Below are positions 44,703-52,768 of a stretch of DNA of 64,000 nt, piece after piece (within the stretch, counting starts at the first letter, position 1; each line of letters begins with the position of its first letter). This stretch comes from Planctomycetota bacterium (GTDB taxonomy: Bacteria > Planctomycetota > B15-G4 > SIAN01): the NCBI GenBank assembly GCA_009691715.1, contig SIAN01000001.1, positions 124,001 through 188,000 on the forward strand, in the 5' to 3' direction. Under the pieces are notes generated by a model. It made no database searches, was not told the DNA's origin, and worked only from the letters and a program-made list of their open reading frames with translations. A program made the translations under genes and the position numbers.

Positions 44703-45534
44703 AGAAGCGGAACGGGACGCGCGCGGTGAACGGGCGCAACTCGCCGTCACGCAACCGCGGCTTGAAGCGCCATTTGACCAGCGCGATCTTCGCCGCATCG
44801 TCGAGCAGCGCGTGTCCGGAGCTGGTCTCGACCTCGCATGCGCCGACGGTGCCATCGGCCTTCACCAGCGCCAGCAGCGTCACCTCGCCTTCGAGCCGCT
44901 GCTCGACCGCGCGTCGCGGATAGACCGGCTGCGGCGCGTATTCGGTGGTCGCGTCCTCCAGCCCGATCGGGCCGGAAGTGACTTCGGCTGGCGCGGGAGG
45001 GGCGATCGGCGCAGCAAGTGGCGTCGGTCCAGTCGCCCCAGTCGCTGGCTCCAGCGCGTTGGCGCCCCGCGATTCCTCGTCCTGCGTTTTCGTGTTGGGG
45101 GAGTCGTCCGCCGAAGAACCGAACGGCAGCACCGCGAGTCGGCGCCCGGAGACTCGCTCGAACGAGGGGAGGGCTGGCGGTCCCGGGTCCGCCTCCGTTG
45201 CGGCAGGCTGCGCCGCCGGCGGCGCGCGTGCTTCACGAATTGCATCCGCGGCGAGTTCGCCCGCGGCGTCGTCCGCTGGCCCCAGTTCGCGCGCCAGCTC
45301 CTCGGCCAGCGGCCCGGCGCGAAGCGGGAGCACTTCGACCGCCTCCAGCAGCGGGGCGGCCGTGCGCGCGCGCGGCAGGAGCAGCGACTCCGAGAGGACG
45401 GTCTCTGCCGCGTCGACCTTCGCCAGGACGGTCGACTCGGCAATGAGCGCGCGCCCTCCCCACGAAGTGCCCCACGCGGCCGCGATCGCGCCGGCGTGGA
45501 GCAGCCCCGAGAGCGCGATCGCGAAGAGCTTCAG
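44689..45534 (-). CDS. tonB: TonB-family energy transducer, apparently starting with CTG
   Basis: The 281-residue protein has an N-terminal membrane helix (KLFAIALSGLLHAGAIAAAW), a Pro/Ala/Glu-rich periplasmic spacer and a C-terminal TonB domain (YPRRAVEQRLEGEVTLLALV, ALVKWRFKPRLRDG). It links the proton gradient to outer-membrane receptors. No ATG, GTG or TTG lies in frame close to the helix; the next in-frame start is about 43 codons upstream inside the receptor gene. CTG at 45534 overlaps the receptor stop (CTGA), exactly as ATGA and GTGA do elsewhere here, so CTG is my preferred start. An automatic annotation may place the start at 45663. Confidence 0.82.
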   Translation of the reverse strand: MKLFAIALSGLLHAGAIAAAWGTSWGGRALIAESTVLAKVDAAETVLSESLLLPRARTAAPLLEAVEVLPLRAGPLAEELARELGPADDAAGELAADAIREARAPPAAQPAATEADPGPPALPSFERVSGRRLAVLPFGSSADDSPNTKTQDEESRGANALEPATGATGPTPLAAPIAPPAPAEVTSGPIGLEDATTEYAPQPVYPRRAVEQRLEGEVTLLALVKADGTVGACEVETSSGHALLDDAAKIALVKWRFKPRLRDGELRPFTARVPFRFFIPR

Positions 45535-47633
45535 AAGCGGTACCTCAACGTGGCGACGGCGTTGGTGCCAGGCTCGTTCACGCCCGAGCCATGCAGACGG
45601 TAGTCGCGGTTCGTCACGTTCTCCACCCCGAAGGTCAGATCGAGGTTGGCGCACGGCGTGCACCCGGCACGCAGTCCGTACACCACATAGCCCGGAGTGC
45701 CGTCAGGCGGGACGCGCTGGGTGTCGAGTTCGTCGAGCGGGTTCAGGTGATCCTGCCGATCCGCCCAACGCACCGCCCCCTCGACCCAGAGGGAGGACGC
45801 CGGATCGTCGTAGCGCGCGAGCACGCCACCGTGCAGCGGAGGAAGTTTCCCGAGCGGCTCGTCATTCGTCACGCCCGGCGCCAGAAAGGTCTCGACCTTG
45901 CCGGCGATGAACGAGGCGTCGGCGCCGAGCGACCATGCGGCGTCGACGTGCCACAGTGCGCCGACATCGAGGCCGTACGCGAAGCCGTCGCCCACGTTCG
46001 CCTTCTGGATCTCGTTCGCACCGCTCACGACGTTGCCGGTCGGGAAGCGGACGATCATGTCGCGGATCAGCGTGTAGTAGACCGCCGCCCGCAGGTCGAC
46101 CACGCGAACCACGGTGTCGCCGCCGAGTTCGAGCGTGGTGAACTCCTCGGGATCGAGCCCTGGTGTCGGGGTCTCGATCTCGCCGGAGAGCGCGATGTCG
46201 AAGCGCGACAGGTCGGAGAGGTTCGGTACCCGGATCGCGCGCGAGAGAGCGAGCCAGTTCGACGACTGCTCGTCCCACGCGCGCCGCAGCCGCAGGTCGG
46301 CCGCCCACGACCACCACTGGTCCTCGATCCCGATGCGTGTGTCGCTCGCGGGATCGCGCACGGTGTCGGCGTCGGCACGGGTGAACTGCGCGCGGCCGCC
46401 GGCAGTCAGCGTCGTGTCGCGGGCCACCGGGATCTCGTTCTCAGCGAACAGGCCGGTCGAGTCGTAGGTTGCGTCGTCGCCGACCGGTCCCTGGATGCCT
46501 TTGCTGGTGAGGGCGCCCGCCGGGTTGTAGTTGCGCTGGTAGCTGTTCACCGAGTCGTGCGCGATGTCGCCGCCGAAGTGGAGGCGGCCCCACGGGACGG
46601 CCGTCTCGAAGTTCAGGTAGCTCGCGAGCGTGTCGACGGAGAAGCCCTGGTCGATCTGGTTGCCGTTGCTGCGCACGCGCGTCTCGTCTTCGCCCTGCGC
46701 GTGGTAGCCGAGGCCGGCACGCATGCGCTCGAACGTCCCGCCTTCGCGCCAATCGAGCCGGGCGTAGGTGAAGTCGCGCAGTTGGTCGAAGTCACGCACG
46801 AGGTCGGTGCCGACGGTCGTGCCGTGCCATGAGAATCCGTCGACGGTTGCGTGCGTGCGGGGCGCGTCGAAGGTGCGGTCGCGCTGGTGGGCGACGACGA
46901 CTTCGCTCTGCGAACCGAGCTGCCAGGCGAGCTTCACATCGGCGGCGGCGGTGTCGTAGCCGGTGCCTTCCTGCGTGCCGACGTGGCGGCCGCCATCGAG
47001 GTTGCCGAAGTTGCTGGAGGTGCCGCCGATCGTGTAGCGCAGCGGCGCATCGCCAGAACCGGCTGCGATCCCGCCGACCTCGAAGTGCTGGATCGACGAC
47101 TGCTCGGCGCTCGCGAAGCGCGTCTCGAACAGCGCGGAGTGGTCGCGCCCCTCGATCTGCGGTCCGACGGCGCGCGACTCCATCACCACCGTGCCGCCGA
47201 TCGCGTCGGAGCCGTAGCGCACGCTGCCGGCGCCGTAGCGCACGTCGATGCGATCGACGAGGTAGCGGTCGATGGTGCTGAAGTACTGGTTCGGCCCCTC
47301 GCGCCACGCGGAGTGGTTGAAGCGGAATCCGTCGAGGACGAGCAGCGTCCGGAATCCGGTGAAGCCGCGCAGGAATGGCGACGCCTGGCCGAGGCCGGTC
47401 CGTTGGATCCCGACTGCCGGCAGTGCGCCGATCGCGTCGGGCAGCGCCCGTGACTGCAGCTCGAGTCGGAACGCCGCGGCCGTCACCGACTCGCGATGGA
47501 CCGCCTCCGTCCCGAACGAATCCTCATGGGGCGCCGGGACGGCGACGACGGGATGCTCGACGACTTCCTGCGGGGGGGTGGGATCACCGAGCGCGAGGAG
47601 CGAGGTGGCCAGTGGGTAGAGCGGGAGTGGCAT
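45531..47633 (-). CDS. TonB-dependent outer-membrane receptor
   Basis: The 700-residue protein has a plug domain (PDAIGALPAVGIQRTGLGQASPFLRGF, LLVLDGFRFNHS, DRIDVRYGAGSVRYGSDAIGGTV) and a C-terminal beta barrel ending in phenylalanine (VATLRYRF). It imports a scarce ligand across the outer membrane; the plug resembles cobalamin/haem/siderophore receptors but does not settle the ligand. ATG 47633 follows AAGGAC and starts a hydrophobic leader (LPLYPLATSLLALG); an ATG at 47720 would add 29 residues. The tonB gene overlaps its stop, forming a receptor-transducer pair. Confidence 0.88.
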   Translation of the reverse strand: MPLPLYPLATSLLALGDPTPPQEVVEHPVVAVPAPHEDSFGTEAVHRESVTAAAFRLELQSRALPDAIGALPAVGIQRTGLGQASPFLRGFTGFRTLLVLDGFRFNHSAWREGPNQYFSTIDRYLVDRIDVRYGAGSVRYGSDAIGGTVVMESRAVGPQIEGRDHSALFETRFASAEQSSIQHFEVGGIAAGSGDAPLRYTIGGTSSNFGNLDGGRHVGTQEGTGYDTAAADVKLAWQLGSQSEVVVAHQRDRTFDAPRTHATVDGFSWHGTTVGTDLVRDFDQLRDFTYARLDWREGGTFERMRAGLGYHAQGEDETRVRSNGNQIDQGFSVDTLASYLNFETAVPWGRLHFGGDIAHDSVNSYQRNYNPAGALTSKGIQGPVGDDATYDSTGLFAENEIPVARDTTLTAGGRAQFTRADADTVRDPASDTRIGIEDQWWSWAADLRLRRAWDEQSSNWLALSRAIRVPNLSDLSRFDIALSGEIETPTPGLDPEEFTTLELGGDTVVRVVDLRAAVYYTLIRDMIVRFPTGNVVSGANEIQKANVGDGFAYGLDVGALWHVDAAWSLGADASFIAGKVETFLAPGVTNDEPLGKLPPLHGGVLARYDDPASSLWVEGAVRWADRQDHLNPLDELDTQRVPPDGTPGYVVYGLRAGCTPCANLDLTFGVENVTNRDYRLHGSGVNEPGTNAVATLRYRF

Positions 47634-47806
47634 GTCCTTGATCTCTACGAATGAACGGCGCGGCTTGTCCGTGGGCCCGGGCGTATCCCCGGAAGGCGCG
47701 GAGCGTAACGGAGCGTTCATGATCCGGCTCGCGGAGGACGCGCGAGGTCCCTTGAACTCGCGGCGCATGCGCCGTTAGATGGCGCGCCTTCTTCGAGGGT
47801 CGTCCG

Positions 47807-48154
47807 ATGCCGAAGCTCTACTTTTCGCGCGAGTTCAAGGAGATCGTGGCGCCCGAGGGCCGCGATCTGCGCACGATCGCCGCCGAGCAGGGGCTCCAGA
47901 TCTACGCCGGCCTGCACCAGTTGCTGAATTGCCGCGGCCGCGGTCTCTGCGGCACCTGCAAGGTCCGGGTGAAGCCGCAGGAAGTCTGCTCGCCGCGCAC
48001 CGGCGCCGAGATCGCCAAGCTGCCGCAGACCGACGACACGGTGCGGCTCGCCTGCCAGACCTTCGTCTTCGGCGACGCCGAGGTGCAGACCTTCCCGCGC
48101 CCGCGCCAAGGCTGGATGGAGCACAAGGTCTACCAGCACTTGATCGAGGAGTAG
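47807..48154 (+). CDS. [2Fe-2S] plant/adrenodoxin-type ferredoxin
   Basis: The 115-residue protein carries the [2Fe-2S] binding pattern C-x5-C-x2-C plus a distal cysteine: LLNCRGRGLCGTCKV and later VRLACQTFV. This is the beta-grasp ferredoxin fold, here as a stand-alone electron carrier. It lies divergent from the TonB receptor and 40 bp before a metallophosphoesterase gene. No reductase or oxygenase partner is adjacent. Confidence 0.88.
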   Translation: MPKLYFSREFKEIVAPEGRDLRTIAAEQGLQIYAGLHQLLNCRGRGLCGTCKVRVKPQEVCSPRTGAEIAKLPQTDDTVRLACQTFVFGDAEVQTFPRPRQGWMEHKVYQHLIEE

Positions 48155-48194
48155 GACGCGCCGTGGGCGCCGCGCGCGGCGTTGGCAGTTGGCA

Positions 48195-48968
48195 ATGAAG
48201 GTCTACGCCCTGTCCGATCCCCATCTCTCGTTCGGCACGCCGAACAAGGCGATGGACCGCTTCGGCCCGCAGTGGGTCGACCATCCGCGCAAGATCGCCG
48301 CGGCCTGGCGCGAGCGCGTCGGCACCAACGACATCGTGCTGGTGCCGGGCGACGTCTCGTGGGCCATGACGCTCGAGCAGGCGAAGCCCGATCTCGACTG
48401 GCTGGCCGCGCTGCCGGGCCACAAGGTGCTGCTCAAGGGCAATCACGACTACTGGTGGTCGACCATCGGCAAGGTGCGTGCAGCGATCGGGCCGCGGATG
48501 CACGCGATCCAGGGCGATGTCGTGAGCATCGGCGGCGTCGCGATCGCGGGCACCCGGCTGTGGGACCAGGCAGGCGTCAGCTTCCGTGACGCGATCGACT
48601 GGCGTCCCGGTCCCGGCGGCATGGTGAGCGCGGAGCCGGAAGGCGATCGTGCAGCGGAAGCGGCGCGCATTTTCGAGCGTGAACTCGGCCGCCTCGAGCG
48701 AGCGATGGCCGCTCTGGCGCAGGAGGGGCGCGCAGCGGCGCTCCGCATCGCCGTGACCCACTACCCGCCGTGCGGGGGGGACCTCGCCGCAACCCGAGCC
48801 ACCGACCGGATCGAGGCCGCCGGCGCGCGCCATTGCGTGTTCGGCCACCTCCACTCGCTGCGGCGCGATCTCGCGACGCCGCTGTTCGGGCAGCGCGGTG
48901 GCACCGAGTACGTTCTCGCCTCATGCGACTGGCTCGACTTCGCGCCGCGTCTCGTCGCGAGCGTGTGA
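48195..48968 (+). CDS. Calcineurin-like metallophosphoesterase
   Basis: The 257-residue protein has the dinuclear metal motifs of the superfamily: YALSDPHLSFG (D-x-H), VLVPGDVSWAM (G-D), LLKGNHDYWW (G-N-H-D), VTHYPPCGG and FGHLHSLR (G-H-x-H). Substrates vary widely in this family and cannot be read from sequence. ATG 48195 follows an overlapping TTG at 48189. It ends 25 bp before lipB. Confidence 0.88.
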   Translation: MKVYALSDPHLSFGTPNKAMDRFGPQWVDHPRKIAAAWRERVGTNDIVLVPGDVSWAMTLEQAKPDLDWLAALPGHKVLLKGNHDYWWSTIGKVRAAIGPRMHAIQGDVVSIGGVAIAGTRLWDQAGVSFRDAIDWRPGPGGMVSAEPEGDRAAEAARIFERELGRLERAMAALAQEGRAAALRIAVTHYPPCGGDLAATRATDRIEAAGARHCVFGHLHSLRRDLATPLFGQRGGTEYVLASCDWLDFAPRLVASV

Positions 48969-48993
48969 GCGAGCGCCCGATGAGCCGCCCGCC

Positions 48994-49662
48994 ATGAACC
49001 GTGCCGCCAGCTGGATTCCGCGGACCCGCGTGATCCGCTTCGCCCCGTTCACCGTCGGCGACTACCACGCCGTCCACGCGCTGCAGCAGCGTTTCCTGGC
49101 CGAGCGGATCGAGGGCGGCGATGACCTGCTCCTGATCGGCGAACACGAACGGGTCGTCACGCTCGGACGGGCGACGCCGAAGCCGTGGCCGCTGCTACCC
49201 ATCCCGGTCGTGCCGATCGAGCGCGGCGGCCAAGCCACCTGGCACGGACCCAAGCAACTGGTCGCTTACCCGATCGTCTCGCTGAAGGACCTCGGGATCG
49301 GCGTGCGCGACTACATGCGGGCGCTCGAGGCGGCAGTGATCGCGACGCTGGAGCGATTTGGAATCGGGGCGCAGCGGCGCGACGGCGCGACCGGCGTCTG
49401 GGTGGGGGAACAGAAGATCGCCTCGTTGGGCGTCGCCGTGCGCCGTTCCGTGAGCTGGCACGGCCTCGCGCTGAACGTGGCGCCCGACCTCTCCGACTTC
49501 GCGTGGATCCAGCCGTGCGGGTTCGCGCCCACGGTCATGACGTCGATGGCGCGGTTGCTTGGCGCCGCGCCTCCCATCGAGGAGGTTGCCGACGCGCTGA
49601 TCCTCGAACTGGTGCGTGCGTTGCGGCTCGCGCCGCCGGTCCGCGAGCCGTTGCCGGCGTGA
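48994..49662 (+). CDS. lipB: Octanoyl-[acyl-carrier-protein]:protein octanoyltransferase LipB
   Basis: The 222-residue enzyme transfers octanoate from ACP to lipoyl domains, the first step of lipoate synthesis. The catalytic lysine is in GEQKIASLGVAVRR and the catalytic cysteine in WIQPCGF. The substrate loop reads RGGQATWHGPKQLVAYPI, where the family usually has HGPGQL, so a lysine replaces the second glycine. The start is ATG 48994. lipA is not in the window. It is convergent with the UbiA-family gene. Confidence 0.9.
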   Translation: MNRAASWIPRTRVIRFAPFTVGDYHAVHALQQRFLAERIEGGDDLLLIGEHERVVTLGRATPKPWPLLPIPVVPIERGGQATWHGPKQLVAYPIVSLKDLGIGVRDYMRALEAAVIATLERFGIGAQRRDGATGVWVGEQKIASLGVAVRRSVSWHGLALNVAPDLSDFAWIQPCGFAPTVMTSMARLLGAAPPIEEVADALILELVRALRLAPPVREPLPA

Positions 49663-49695
49663 TCGGGCCGCGCCGCCGGACTGGCCGGACCCGGA

Positions 49696-50535
49696 TCAGT
49701 GCGCGAGCGAGAGCACGATCGCTGAGGTGAGCAACCACCCGCCAATGGCGACCAGCATCCCCTTGTCGCTGAACAGGACTGCGGCCGGATCCTCGCCGCG
49801 CTGCCGCCGATAGAGCAGGAGCAGGTAGCGGCCGAGACCGAAGAAGACGAACGGGATGGTGTAGAGCAGATCGTGGGTGTGGAACTTCGCCATCGTCTCG
49901 GCCGAGACGGTGTAGATCGAGTAGCAGATCACCGTCGCGGTGCCGGCCATGCCGACCAGCGTGTCGAGCGCCTGCGCTGAATACTGGTCGAGCACGGAAC
50001 GACCGCCGCCGGTCCCGTCGGTGACCAGCAACTCACCGCGGCGCTTCGCCAACGCGAGGAACAGCGCGCCGAAGAAGGTGCAGAGGATCAGCCAGGAGGA
50101 GACTTCGAGGCCGACGACCTTGGGACCGCTCGCGACACGGATCAGGAACCCGAGCGCGACACAGGTCACGTCGGCGATGGCGACGCGTTTCAGCACCGAG
50201 GTGTACGCCAGATTGAGGCCGAGATAGGCGAGCAGCACCAACGGACCCGGGCGCAGCTTCCACGGCGTAAGGCGAACCCCGGTCGGCAGGAACCAGACCA
50301 GCGCCAACGCGCTTGCGGCGATCACGACGGCCGCGACGCGCGCCGATCCGACCGAGAGCGTGCCCGCCGCGATCGGTCGCTTGCACTTGACCGGGTGCTT
50401 CTGATCCTCATTGCGGTCGGCGATGTCGTTCAGCAGGTAGATGCAGCTCGCGGCGAGGCAGAACGCGCAGAAGAGCATCGCGACCGGCACCATCACGGTC
50501 GGGTCGTGCAACTTCCGGGCGAAGAGGATCCCCAC
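49696..50535 (-). CDS. UbiA-family prenyltransferase, decaprenyl-phosphate phosphoribosyltransferase-like
   Basis: The polytopic protein has the UbiA aspartate motif in SCIYLLNDIADRNEDQKHPVKCKRPIAAG, the variant seen in decaprenyl-phosphate 5-phosphoribosyltransferases (Rv3806c-like), and about eight helices. Such enzymes make the lipid donor for arabinose or related cell-wall sugars. GTG 50535 is the only standard start, giving 279 residues. However, the open frame upstream encodes IPPLLKALRPHQWTKNLAVF, the conserved family N-terminus, before an in-frame TAG at 50605-50607. The true start is therefore probably a rare ATT at 50595 or CTG at 50586. Confidence 0.82.
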   Translation of the reverse strand: MGILFARKLHDPTVMVPVAMLFCAFCLAASCIYLLNDIADRNEDQKHPVKCKRPIAAGTLSVGSARVAAVVIAASALALVWFLPTGVRLTPWKLRPGPLVLLAYLGLNLAYTSVLKRVAIADVTCVALGFLIRVASGPKVVGLEVSSWLILCTFFGALFLALAKRRGELLVTDGTGGGRSVLDQYSAQALDTLVGMAGTATVICYSIYTVSAETMAKFHTHDLLYTIPFVFFGLGRYLLLLYRRQRGEDPAAVLFSDKGMLVAIGGWLLTSAIVLSLAH

Positions 50536-50668
50536 GAAGACCGCGAGGTTCTTCGTCCACTGGTGGGGGCGGAGCGCCTTGAGCAGAGGCGGAATGGCGG
50601 AGTCCTAGAGGGCGAGGGTTCTGAGTCCGGAACTCATCGGCAGACGAGGCGGGCGCGGTCTAGGGGGC

Positions 50669-51742
50669 TCAGCTGACCTTCTCCCAGAACTCGGGCGGCA
50701 TGTCGTGCGCGATCTTGAGCGCGCCATTGGCGCCACCGTAGGTCGGCTCGTCGACCCGCACCACCCGGCCCTCCCCGAGGCGCTCGCGCATCTCGACTTC
50801 AAGCATCTCGCGCAGACCGCCCATCTGGCTGCCGCCACCGCCGAGCAGGACGTGGTTCTTCAACCGACTCTGGAAGTCGGGGTCGAAGCTGGCGATGAGC
50901 TGGTGGATCGCGTCCACCATCGACGGGACGATCGAGCGGCACGCCTCGCGCAGCTCGGCGGCGACCTCGAATCGGGTCGGCTTGCCATTCACTGGCAGGT
51001 CGACGGCGACCGGGTCGCGCTTCTCGCCGACGAAGGAGAACTTCTCCTTGAGGTCCTTCACCATCTGGATGGAGATGGCCGCGCCGACGCATTTCTTCTT
51101 CAGCAGCTCGAGCAGCGTCTGGTCGACGTGGTCGCCGGCGAACGGGGTGGTCACTTGGTCGTCCGCAGTCGGCATCGTGCCGTGCATCCGGCAGAGGTCG
51201 GTGGTGCCGGCGCCGATGTCGATCACCAGGCAGTCGGTCAGCAGGTCGAGGCCGTAGGCGACCGAGAACGGCTCGGAGACGATCATGACCGAGTCAACGA
51301 CCGGTCGCACCGCCTCGACGATCGAGCTCTTGTTCCGGAGCGAGCACTGCGCCGGACAGCCGACCACCGCGTAGATGAGTTCGTCCTGCTTCGGGCGCGC
51401 GAGACTGATCGCGTGCCGGATCAGGTCCTGCGTCGCCTTCAGGAAGCGCTTGGCGTCAGGATTCGAGCCGTCGCCGTCGCTGTGTTGGATCACGCCACCC
51501 GCGAGCGGCCGGTAGAAGTCGAGCGCAAGGCGGTTGCCGAGCGCTTCGTCGCCGAACAGGACGTCCTTCTTCAGCGCCTTTTTCGCGACGACGTCCTTCG
51601 GGTAGCCGACGTAGCTCGCCACCGATTCGCGGACGCCATTGCTGGCCGCGACCGAGGTGCGCGAGGTGCCGAGGTCGATGCCCATGTAGAGCACGCCGGA
51701 CGGATTGGTGGGACGCAGCCGAGGGGACGGGGTTTCGCTCAT
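50669..51742 (-). CDS. MamK-like bacterial actin
   Basis: The 357-residue actin-superfamily ATPase shows phosphate-1 GIDLGTSRTSVA (residues 21-32), VGYPKDVV (45-52), VVSEPFSVAYGLD, phosphate-2 VIDIGAGTTDLCRMHGTMP, KEKFSFVGEKRD, the adenosine motif LGGGGSQMGGL, and a C-terminus EPTYGGANGALKIAHDMPPEFW. These follow magnetosome MamK almost segment by segment as I remember it, more closely than MreB, ParM or DnaK. MamK forms dynamic cytoplasmic filaments that align magnetosomes. No mam genes are nearby, so another cargo is likely. Its start overlaps the coiled-coil gene stop (ATGA, 51739-51742). Confidence 0.85.
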   Translation of the reverse strand: MSETPSPRLRPTNPSGVLYMGIDLGTSRTSVAASNGVRESVASYVGYPKDVVAKKALKKDVLFGDEALGNRLALDFYRPLAGGVIQHSDGDGSNPDAKRFLKATQDLIRHAISLARPKQDELIYAVVGCPAQCSLRNKSSIVEAVRPVVDSVMIVSEPFSVAYGLDLLTDCLVIDIGAGTTDLCRMHGTMPTADDQVTTPFAGDHVDQTLLELLKKKCVGAAISIQMVKDLKEKFSFVGEKRDPVAVDLPVNGKPTRFEVAAELREACRSIVPSMVDAIHQLIASFDPDFQSRLKNHVLLGGGGSQMGGLREMLEVEMRERLGEGRVVRVDEPTYGGANGALKIAHDMPPEFWEKVS

Positions 51743-52614
51743 TTCGATCCTGCTCCAGTCGGTGCGGCGTGCGGATCGGGCTGATCCGCGAGCGTTCGCC
51801 GCAATTCGAGGTTGTGTTCGAAGATGGCCTGCAGCAACGAGCGCTTCGCCTGCCCGTCGGTCGCGTCGCTGCGCAGGCCCTGCGCCACGCGGTGGATCGA
51901 CGGCACGGCGCCCTGCAATTCGGACTGGCCCGCGCGCGTTCGCGCGAGGAGTTCCTGCGATTCGAGCAACTGCGCGTTCAGCTTGCGGACGCGCCGCTCA
52001 AGCAGGTCGAGTTTGGTGTCGTTCGCATCAGCAGGCGCGCCGGCGACCCGCATCGGAGCCGCGGCACACAACGCCTCGTCGAGGAGTTCGAGCAGAGCCG
52101 CGCGCAGCGTGCGGCGCAGAGTGCCGATCTCGGCGGCGACCGACGGAGTGGAAGTCGCCAGCTGCTCCAGTCGCGCCAGCGTCTGACCGAGCACCAGGTC
52201 GAGCTGTGCGCGCAGCCCGGTCGTCGCCGCGGAGTGGTCGCGTTCACGGCTGAGCGCGAGCTGCTCGCGCGATTGCGCGAGGACGCCGGTGAGCGTGCCG
52301 ACCTGGCTCGCAAGCGCGTTCTGCTGCGCTTCGAGTTCCGCGCCGTGGTCCGCGAGGCGCTGGCCGAGGCCGAGCCGGCGCATGAACTCCACCTGCGCGC
52401 CGCCCACCGCGAACTCCGCCGAGCCGCCGACGGCGAGCGCTTCGCGCAGCGCCGTCTCCATCGCCTCGCCGACCAGCGCCCCCAACCGGCCGATGTCGAG
52501 CACGTTGACGCTGCGCACGCCTTCGCGTTCGAGTTGCTTCAGGCTGGTGAGGTTCGACTTGCTGCGGAACAAGCCCGCGAGTCGATGCATGAGCGAGTTC
52601 TGCAAGCGGGCCAC
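51739..52614 (-). CDS. Coiled-coil protein paired with the MamK-like actin
   Basis: The 291-residue soluble protein matches no family I know. Residues about 85-260 are predicted helical with heptad-like spacing (ADHGAELEAQQNALASQVGTL, LLERRVRKLNAQLLESQELLAR), interrupted by an Ala/Pro-rich patch near 185-200. The N-terminus is basic (MHRLAGLFRSKSN) and could bind membrane. The start is GTG 52614, or ATG 52590 eight codons later; neither has a clear ribosome-binding site. It is first in a two-gene unit with the actin and overlaps it, so it is a plausible filament adaptor, nucleator or cargo linker. That role is inference. Confidence 0.7.
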   Translation of the reverse strand: MARLQNSLMHRLAGLFRSKSNLTSLKQLEREGVRSVNVLDIGRLGALVGEAMETALREALAVGGSAEFAVGGAQVEFMRRLGLGQRLADHGAELEAQQNALASQVGTLTGVLAQSREQLALSRERDHSAATTGLRAQLDLVLGQTLARLEQLATSTPSVAAEIGTLRRTLRAALLELLDEALCAAAPMRVAGAPADANDTKLDLLERRVRKLNAQLLESQELLARTRAGQSELQGAVPSIHRVAQGLRSDATDGQAKRSLLQAIFEHNLELRRTLADQPDPHAAPTGAGSK

Positions 52615-52768
52615 CGTGTTCGAGCAGGGGGCAGTCGGAGTTCCCGGAGTGCTCCCCGGGGGCCGCTGCGATCGATGGAGCGGCGCACGCTATCGTCCCG
52701 CCCGCTCGCGGCGAACCACTGGCTGCCGGCCTCACGCTCACCCGGCTCGAGATCCGAAAGAGAACGCC

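Noticed and set aside
50669..52614. Direct functional link between the MamK-like filament and the microcompartment
   Set aside because: Attractive, but nothing in sequence or gene order connects them; they lie about 41 kb apart on opposite strands.
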